A stretch of 64,000 bases of DNA from Polynucleobacter sp. AP-Titi-500A-B4 (GTDB lineage: Bacteria > Pseudomonadota > Gammaproteobacteria > Burkholderiales > Burkholderiaceae). Shown in pieces: positions 58,382 to 64,000 of this stretch (position 1 is its first letter; every line of letters begins with the position of its first letter). The stretch spans positions 1,272,120 through 1,336,119 of the forward strand of contig NZ_CP061311.1 in NCBI RefSeq assembly GCF_018688095.1. The letters run 5' to 3'. The notes below the pieces were generated by a model. That model saw only the letters and a program-made list of their open reading frames with translations. It did no database searches and was not told the origin of the DNA. The translations under genes and the position numbers were made by a program.

Positions 58382-60442
58382 TTATCTTGAGATCACTGGC
58401 AAGAGTGGCACGATGAGCAATGCCACGATGTTGATGATCTTAATGAGTGGGTTTACTGCAGGACCAGCAGTGTCTTTGTAGGGATCGCCTACAGTGTCAC
58501 CAGTCACAGCAGCTTTGTGTGCCTCAGAACCTTTACCGCCGAAGTTACCTTCTTCGATATATTTCTTAGCATTGTCCCAAGCGCCACCGCCCGTACACAT
58601 CGAGATCGCTACGAACAAGCCCGTCACGATCGTACCCATGAGTAAGCCACCCAATGCAGCAGGTCCAAGCAAGAGACCAACAACAATTGGTGCAACTACT
58701 GGAAGCAATGATGGAACAATCATTTCTTTAATCGCTGCAGAAGTAAGCATGTCTACAGCTTTGCCGTATTCAGGCTTAGCAGTACCTTCCATGATTCCTG
58801 GGATATCTCGGAACTGACGACGCACTTCCTCTACCACCGCACCAGCACAACGACCTACTGCTTCCATCGCCATTGCGCCGAACAAGTAAGGAATCATGCC
58901 TCCGATAAACAGACCAATGATCACCATATGGTTCGACAAATCAAAAGATACTTGTTGACCGATACCCTCTAATGCATGGGTGTAGTCAGCAAAGAGCACT
59001 AATGAAGCCAAGCCAGCAGAACCAATCGCATAGCCTTTGGTCACTGCTTTAGTGGTGTTCCCTACAGCATCTAATGGATCAGTAATATCGCGCACTGCTT
59101 GTGGCAAACCTGCCATCTCAGCAATACCACCTGCATTATCAGTAATTGGACCGTATGCATCTAGGGCAACCACAATACCGGCCATTGACAACATGGAAGT
59201 AGCAGCAATCGCAATGCCATACAAACCTGCTAACCAATACGCTGCGTAAATCGCTGCGCAAACAAACAGCACTGGGTAAGCAGTGGACTTCATCGAGATG
59301 CCTAAACCAGCAATGATGTTAGTGCCGTGACCTTTGGTTGAAGCTTCAGCAATATGCTGTACTGGCTTGAACTGCGTACCAGTGTAGTACTCGGTAATCC
59401 ATACCAAGGCTGCAGTTAGCAAAAGGCCAACAATCGTTGCACCAAATAAACGCCACTGACTGCCTGGAATGCCTAATGCGTCATCAGGCATGATGAAGTT
59501 CGTTACAAAGTAGAAGGCAACGAGTGACAAACCGCCAGCAATGATGAGGCCTTTGTACAAAGCAGGCATTACGTTCTTCATGCCTGGGGTTGCCTTCACA
59601 AAAGAACAGCCAATGATGGAGGCAATAATCGATACACCACCCAGCACCAATGGATAAACGATTGCTGCGACTGGAGCACCCGTCACCATGAGTGAGCCCA
59701 GCACCATTGTTGCAATCAAGGTCACTGCATACGTTTCAAATAAGTCAGCGGCCATGCCTGCGCAATCACCAACGTTATCACCTACGTTATCGGCAATCAC
59801 AGCAGGATTACGTGGGTCATCTTCAGGAATCCCTGCTTCAACTTTACCAACTAAGTCAGCACCAACGTCTGCACCTTTGGTAAAGATACCCCCGCCCAAA
59901 CGCGCAAAGATGGAAATCAATGAAGATCCAAATGCTAAGCCAATGAGAGGATGCAATACGGAAGAGAGGTCTTGTCCTGCGCCAATCGAGACGAGGAACA
60001 TAAAGAACAAGCCAACGCCTAAGAGACCAAGGCCTACTACCAACATACCAGTAATAGCACCACCCTTAAATGCTACGTTAAGCGCTTCATTCATTCCTTT
60101 AGTAGCCGCTTCAGCAGTGCGCACGTTTGCGCGAACTGAAACATTCATACCAATGAAGCCGCAAGCACCAGAGAGGACTGCACCCACGACAAATCCAATC
60201 GCTGTCGCAAAATCCAAAAAGAGTGCCATCAGAATGGTCAGAACCACTCCCACTACAGCAATCGTTTTATATTGGCGCGATAGATAGGCTGCTGCACCCT
60301 GCTGAATCGCCTCTGCAATTTCTTGCATCTTGGCATTGCCCGTACTTTGCTTCAAAATCCAGCCGCGCATCACAAAACCGTAAATCACGGCCAGGACACC
60401 GCACGCCAAGGCAAAATACAAGCCTAAAGTGACATTGCTCAT
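58382..60442 (-). CDS. hppA: K+-insensitive pyrophosphate-energised proton pump
   Basis: A 686-residue membrane pyrophosphatase with about 16 helices that pumps protons using PPi. Active-site acids are in GGGIFTKGADVGADLVGKVE, IPEDDPRNPAVIADNVGDNV and GDCAGMAADLFETY. The motif GNTTKA has Lys where K+-dependent pumps have Ala, which predicts the K+-insensitive H+ type. The C-terminal VTGDTVGDPYKDTAGPAVNP is intact. AGGGAG precedes the ATG. It is divergent from ppa, and a strong terminator follows. Confidence 0.95.
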   Translation of the reverse strand: MSNVTLGLYFALACGVLAVIYGFVMRGWILKQSTGNAKMQEIAEAIQQGAAAYLSRQYKTIAVVGVVLTILMALFLDFATAIGFVVGAVLSGACGFIGMNVSVRANVRTAEAATKGMNEALNVAFKGGAITGMLVVGLGLLGVGLFFMFLVSIGAGQDLSSVLHPLIGLAFGSSLISIFARLGGGIFTKGADVGADLVGKVEAGIPEDDPRNPAVIADNVGDNVGDCAGMAADLFETYAVTLIATMVLGSLMVTGAPVAAIVYPLVLGGVSIIASIIGCSFVKATPGMKNVMPALYKGLIIAGGLSLVAFYFVTNFIMPDDALGIPGSQWRLFGATIVGLLLTAALVWITEYYTGTQFKPVQHIAEASTKGHGTNIIAGLGISMKSTAYPVLFVCAAIYAAYWLAGLYGIAIAATSMLSMAGIVVALDAYGPITDNAGGIAEMAGLPQAVRDITDPLDAVGNTTKAVTKGYAIGSAGLASLVLFADYTHALEGIGQQVSFDLSNHMVIIGLFIGGMIPYLFGAMAMEAVGRCAGAVVEEVRRQFRDIPGIMEGTAKPEYGKAVDMLTSAAIKEMIVPSLLPVVAPIVVGLLLGPAALGGLLMGTIVTGLFVAISMCTGGGAWDNAKKYIEEGNFGGKGSEAHKAAVTGDTVGDPYKDTAGPAVNPLIKIINIVALLIVPLLPVISR

Positions 60443-60614
60443 ACTTGAACTCCCTAAAGTTGATCTTTATTGTTTTGTATTAACCGCGCTTAGGTAGACC
60501 CCGTTTCTGAAAGCTTTAAACTATGGTCTTTAAGCTGTATCAGTATGTAGCAGAATCACCCCTGCGCCCCCTCAATAGGATCAGGGTATTTACTAATCAT
60601 TATTCGGAGTATTT

Positions 60615-61151
60615 ATGAGTCTCGACAACGTCAAGCCAGGCAAAAAGATCCCTGAGAGCTTCAACGTCATTATTGAAATCCCAATGAACGCTGATCCAGT
60701 GAAGTACGAAGTGGATAAAGAGAGTGGCGCTATTTTCGTTGACCGTTTCATGGGCACTGCAATGCACTATCCGTGTAACTATGGCTACATCAATAAAACG
60801 ATCGCCGGTGATGGCGACCCTGTTGATGTTCTCGTCATTACTCCATTCCCCCTCATTCCAGGTGTGGTAGTTGCTTGCCGCGCGATTGGCGTTTTGCAAA
60901 TGGAAGATGAAGGCGGTGAAGACGCCAAGTTGTTGGCAGTTCCAGAAGACAAAATTTTGCCAATCTATACCCATTGGCAAAAACCAGAAGATATGAACCC
61001 ATTGCGTTTAAATCAAATCCAACACTTTTTTGAGCACTACAAGGATCTTGAAAAAGGCAAGTGGGTCAAAGTTAAAGGCTGGGGTGGCGTTGCGGATGCT
61101 CATAAAGAAATTCTTGAGGGCATCGATCGTTACAACAAAGAGCACGCTTAA
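60615..61151 (+). CDS. ppa: Inorganic pyrophosphatase (soluble, family I)
   Basis: A 178-residue family I pyrophosphatase that hydrolyses PPi in the cytoplasm. The signature DGDPVDVLV is present, with MHYPCNYGYINKTIAGDG, EDKILPIYTHW and HFFEHYKDLEKGKWVKVKGW. CGGAG precedes the ATG. Divergent from the membrane PPase across 172 bp, so the two PPi-consuming enzymes share a control region. Confidence 0.96.
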   Translation: MSLDNVKPGKKIPESFNVIIEIPMNADPVKYEVDKESGAIFVDRFMGTAMHYPCNYGYINKTIAGDGDPVDVLVITPFPLIPGVVVACRAIGVLQMEDEGGEDAKLLAVPEDKILPIYTHWQKPEDMNPLRLNQIQHFFEHYKDLEKGKWVKVKGWGGVADAHKEILEGIDRYNKEHA

Positions 61152-61193
61152 TCTAGCGCTCATTAATTAATAGCAAAGGCTTTGTGATTCGGA

Positions 61194-62813
61194 GTGAACG
61201 CACCAAAAATTGCCTTGGCCCAAATCAACCCTCTACTGGGTGATCTGGCTGGCAACGCGCAACTGATTCACAAAGCCGCTCTAGAGGCCTTTTCCCAAGG
61301 CGCTAAGCTCGTGGTGACACCAGAGCTTTCTCTTACTGGTTATCCCCCAGAAGATTTATTGCTACGCCCTGCGTTTATCCAAGCAGCGGAGCAGCAGCTT
61401 GAGATCTTGATGAAAGAGTTGGCCCAGCATGCCGACCTTACGGTCATCGTAGGTCATCCAAAACAAACTTCTAGGGGTCTGCAAAACTATGCATCTGTTT
61501 TGCGCAACGGCAAAGTCATCGCAGGATATGCCAAACAAGAATTGCCCAATCATGAAGTCTTTGATGAGGTGCGCTACTTTGTACCTGGTAATCAACCCTG
61601 CGTATTTGAATGCGAAGGTATTCAATATGGTTTGATTCTCTGCGAAGATGCTTGGCACCCCAGTCCTGCGAAACAAGCTCACGCTGCTGGCGCAAAAATC
61701 CTACTCGTTGCAAATGCTTCCCCCTATCACCTGAAAAAAGAAGCACTGCGTATTGATGTGTTGCGTAGCCACATAGACCAAACTAAGATGCCTTTGGTGT
61801 ATGTCAATGCAGTTGGTGGTCAAGATGAGTTGGTATTTGATGGCGGATCATTTGCGCTTAATAAAAGCAGTGAAGTGGTGATGTCTATGCCCCAGTTTGA
61901 AACTGGCCTAGGTATTGTGGATGTTAGCCCCACAGGTGAGCTCGAAAAAGGCTTAATCTCTCCACCCCAAAGCGTTGAGGCGCAAGCCTATCAAGCCTTG
62001 GTTTTGGGTGTTCGTGATTACGTGACCAAGAATCGCTTCCCAGGCGTGATTATTGGCCTCTCAGGTGGCGTAGATTCTGCTCTAGTACTAGCCATTGCAG
62101 TGGATGCCCTGGGCGCAGATAAAGTACGTGCCGTGATGATGGCGTCCCGTTATACGGCCGACATCTCTTGGATCGATGCCCGTGAACTAGCTAAGAATCT
62201 TGGCGTTCAATATGATGAGATTCCAATTAGTGGTCCTGTAGATGCTTTAGAACAATCTTTAGCAGAGCAATTTAAGGGCATGAAGGTCGATGCCACCGAA
62301 GAAAATATTCAAGCACGTGTGCGGGGCACGATGCTCATGGCACTCTCGAACAAGACAGGTAGATTAGTACTCACCACTGGCAATAAGAGTGAAATGGCTG
62401 TTGGCTATTGCACTCTTTATGGTGATATGGCCGGCGGCTTTGCAGTGATTAAAGATATCGCCAAAACCTTGGTCTACCGCCTGTGTGCTTATCGCAATAG
62501 CATTGCTCCAATCATTCCAGAACGAATCCTGACACGCGCCCCTTCCGCTGAATTGCGCCCCGATCAAAAAGACCAGGACAGCCTACCCTCTTATGAAGTC
62601 TTAGACGGCATCGTTGAGCGCTATATGGAACAAAACCAATCAATCCAAGAAATCATTGCCGCGGGCTTTGACGCTGAGAGCGTTGAAAAAGTGACCCGCT
62701 TGATCAAATTAAACGAGTACAAGCGTCGCCAAGCCCCTCCAGGAGTACGCGTCACCACCCGCGCATTTGGCCGCGACTGGCGCTATCCGATTACCTCTCA
62801 ATTTAGAGCTTAG
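61194..62813 (+). CDS. nadE: Glutamine-dependent NAD+ synthetase
   Basis: A 539-residue two-domain enzyme making NAD+ from deamido-NAD+ with glutamine. The N-terminal nitrilase-like glutaminase (1-270) has its triad in TPELSLTGYPPEDLL (Glu), YAKQELPNHEVFDE (Lys) and GLILCEDAWHP (Cys). The C-terminal synthetase has the PP-loop GLSGGVDSALVLAI and TGNKSEMAVGYCTLYGDMAG. The start is GTG at 61194, because no ATG precedes the first conserved residues. It is 42 bp after ppa and may share its transcript. Confidence 0.95.
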   Translation: MNAPKIALAQINPLLGDLAGNAQLIHKAALEAFSQGAKLVVTPELSLTGYPPEDLLLRPAFIQAAEQQLEILMKELAQHADLTVIVGHPKQTSRGLQNYASVLRNGKVIAGYAKQELPNHEVFDEVRYFVPGNQPCVFECEGIQYGLILCEDAWHPSPAKQAHAAGAKILLVANASPYHLKKEALRIDVLRSHIDQTKMPLVYVNAVGGQDELVFDGGSFALNKSSEVVMSMPQFETGLGIVDVSPTGELEKGLISPPQSVEAQAYQALVLGVRDYVTKNRFPGVIIGLSGGVDSALVLAIAVDALGADKVRAVMMASRYTADISWIDARELAKNLGVQYDEIPISGPVDALEQSLAEQFKGMKVDATEENIQARVRGTMLMALSNKTGRLVLTTGNKSEMAVGYCTLYGDMAGGFAVIKDIAKTLVYRLCAYRNSIAPIIPERILTRAPSAELRPDQKDQDSLPSYEVLDGIVERYMEQNQSIQEIIAAGFDAESVEKVTRLIKLNEYKRRQAPPGVRVTTRAFGRDWRYPITSQFRA

Positions 62814-62884
62814 ACGGTCAGAGAAGGCCAAATTTGGCACTTCCTTCCAGTTCTAGGTATGATTACTGCAATAGGGAGAAATAC

Positions 62885-63223
62885 ATGAAACTCATTACAT
62901 CCATCATTAAACCGTTCAAACTCGATGAAGTTCGTGAAGCCTTGGCTGAAGTGGGCGTTACCGGCTTAACCGTGACCGAAGTCAAAGGCTTTGGCCGTCA
63001 AAAAGGTCATACCGAACTCTATCGTGGCGCTGAATACGTAGTCGACTTTTTGCCTAAGGTAAAAGTAGAGGCTGTTGTTCCTACTGATCGTGTTGAGGTT
63101 GCACTCGAGGCTATTACCAAAGCTGCACGTACCGGCAAAATTGGTGACGGGAAAATTTTCGTTACTGCAGTTGAGCAGGTTATTCGCATTCGCACTGGCG
63201 AAACAAACGAATCAGCAGTTTAA
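62885..63223 (+). CDS. P-II family nitrogen regulatory protein
   Basis: A 112-residue trimeric signal protein (GlnB/GlnK) that senses 2-oxoglutarate, ATP and ADP. The T-loop carries Tyr51 in TELYRGAEYVVDF, the uridylylation site. The signature TGKIGDGKIFVTAVEQVIRI is intact. The MKLI N-terminus leans to GlnK, but no amtB gene follows, so GlnB and GlnK are not distinguished. AGGGAGAAA precedes the ATG at 62885; an earlier in-frame start at 62834 adds unrelated residues. Convergent with the RodZ-like gene. Confidence 0.95.
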   Translation: MKLITSIIKPFKLDEVREALAEVGVTGLTVTEVKGFGRQKGHTELYRGAEYVVDFLPKVKVEAVVPTDRVEVALEAITKAARTGKIGDGKIFVTAVEQVIRIRTGETNESAV

Positions 63224-63250
63224 TCAAACCGCCTTTTAAAAACTCAGGGA

Positions 63251-64000
63251 TTAACGTAACTGAGAATCTGTTGGAGCGGCAGGCTGAACGATTTCAACCG
63301 GCTCCAAAATAATCGTCTTAGCAGTGGTATTAGATAGGCGAACTTTTACGCCTTGGTAATACATATCCACTTGAGCCTGCCCAGAGGTTAAGACCTTTAG
63401 AGGCGGCTTTCCGAAAACACTTGCTCCCACTCCAGGCTCCAAGGTTTTGTTTTGAGTCTTGCCGCTAGCATCAACTACACAAACCGTTTGCGCAGTCTTC
63501 GATTGCAAATACACCATATCACCAGCTTTTTTAGGCGCATCCGTTTTGTAACTCGCTGCTGAAGCATCAGCCGCAGGACATTCCGCAGAAACTGCTGGAG
63601 CAGCTACCGAAGCAGGCGGGGCAACGGCAAAGGCGGCTGCACCCGGCTTTTCCTCTGGCTTAATCTCGACCGGCGGCTCTGCTGGTGGATTTACTGGAGC
63701 AGACTCTTCAATAATGACGACCTCCTCCTTCACCGGCTCCGGAAAAAATAAGGGGCGCAGATTTACAGCGGAAAACACTAATGCCACAGCAATACCCAAA
63801 AGAATCAATAATTTTTTCTGAGGATTTTTTTGATTACTAGATGGTGCTGATGAAATAACACTAGTTTCTTTTACTTTTGCAGCAGCCTTAATCTCACTAG
63901 ACTTCACTGGTGCCGTATTTTTTTCTACTGGCAGAGTATTTTTCGCGTCAGCAGATTTTGTCTCCGCCACTACCGCTTCGGTATCTATTTTTTTCGCTGG
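63251..64000 (-). CDS. rodZ: RodZ-like protein (5' end beyond window)
   Basis: At least 249 residues, read leftward and open to the window edge. A GTG at 63970 is not the true start, because the frame continues upstream. A Lys/Ser-rich cytoplasmic linker leads to one membrane helix (LLILLGIAVALVFSAVNL), a Pro/Glu/Ala-rich periplasmic linker, and a C-terminal beta domain of the DUF4115 type (TVCVVDASGKTQNKTLEPGV and FGKPPLKVLTSGQAQVDMYY). This architecture matches RodZ, the MreB-linked cell-shape protein; the N-terminal helix-turn-helix would lie outside the window. The domain match is moderate. Confidence 0.7.
   Translation of the reverse strand, partial: PAKKIDTEAVVAETKSADAKNTLPVEKNTAPVKSSEIKAAAKVKETSVISSAPSSNQKNPQKKLLILLGIAVALVFSAVNLRPLFFPEPVKEEVVIIEESAPVNPPAEPPVEIKPEEKPGAAAFAVAPPASVAAPAVSAECPAADASAASYKTDAPKKAGDMVYLQSKTAQTVCVVDASGKTQNKTLEPGVGASVFGKPPLKVLTSGQAQVDMYYQGVKVRLSNTTAKTIILEPVEIVQPAAPTDSQLR

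Noticed and set aside
59688..60287. Open frame of about 200 codons opposite hppA
   Set aside because: It is antisense to a highly conserved pump gene; its Pro/Thr/Ala-rich translation is a shadow of the hppA codons.
62834..62884. Sigma-54 promoter upstream of the P-II gene
   Set aside because: TTGGCAC is present, but the required GC at the -12 position is not at the right spacing (CA is found), so the match fails.

Overview
The window looks like chromosome of a free-living betaproteobacterium of the Burkholderiaceae, most likely Polynucleobacter or a close relative. This is inferred from moderate GC, dense gene packing, several orphan Bug-type (TctC-like) solute-binding proteins, and the run trxB / ftsK-lolA-serS. 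There is no rRNA operon, insertion sequence, prophage or CRISPR array. The only tRNA seen is a tRNA-Ser(CGA). No stretch longer than about 200 bp lacks a gene.

Layout. 1-1.2 kb: the end of a patatin-like phospholipase and a BrnTA toxin-antitoxin pair. 1.2-7.6 kb: an NlpC/P60-like protein that has lost its catalytic cysteine, then a yejABEF-type peptide ABC importer read leftward. 7.7-14.1 kb: fabI, chrA and a small acid-catabolism module (MaoC-like hydratase, MmgE/PrpD protein, CitE-like lyase, Bug protein) closed by a terminator. 14.1-19.4 kb: leftward envelope genes (Rap1a/Tai-like protein, DUF3300 lipoprotein, then an overlapping trio of membrane protein, sialidase-like protein and GT39 glycosyltransferase). 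19.6-24 kb: flavocytochrome c sulfide dehydrogenase (fccAB), psiE, a membrane-anchored TAXI protein and a pirin. 24-32.6 kb: a GntR-regulated hydroxy-acid or sugar-acid cluster in four transcription units. 32.6-41.5 kb: cbpAM chaperone pair, uup, a P-loop kinase-like gene, ompW with two FNR-like boxes, hemN, a flavoprotein and another Bug protein. 41.5-51.5 kb: small conserved genes mixed with toxin-antitoxin loci, AsmA, a histone-H1-like fusion protein and an amidohydrolase. 51.5-64 kb: housekeeping genes (serS, lolA, ftsK, trxB, hppA, ppa, nadE, a P-II protein and the end of a RodZ-like gene) interrupted by a VapBC pair.

How the parts work together. The cell appears to live on dissolved organic acids and peptides: four Bug proteins, one TAXI protein and one peptide ABC importer feed two catabolic clusters. 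Sulfide oxidation (fccAB), low-oxygen functions (FNR-like sites at ompW, oxygen-independent hemN) and pyrophosphate energy conservation (a K+-insensitive H+-PPase divergent from a soluble pyrophosphatase) add energetic flexibility. Four complete type II toxin-antitoxin pairs and one orphan PIN-domain gene are scattered among the core genes, and each complete pair has repeat symmetry in its promoter region.

The best candidates for something new are the active-site-dead NlpC/P60 protein, an inverted repeat that could mask the ribosome binding site of cbpA, the H1-tail fusion protein, the GT39/sialidase-like/membrane trio, and matched operator-like sites in the sugar-acid cluster. I did not find one unmistakable unknown multi-gene system.
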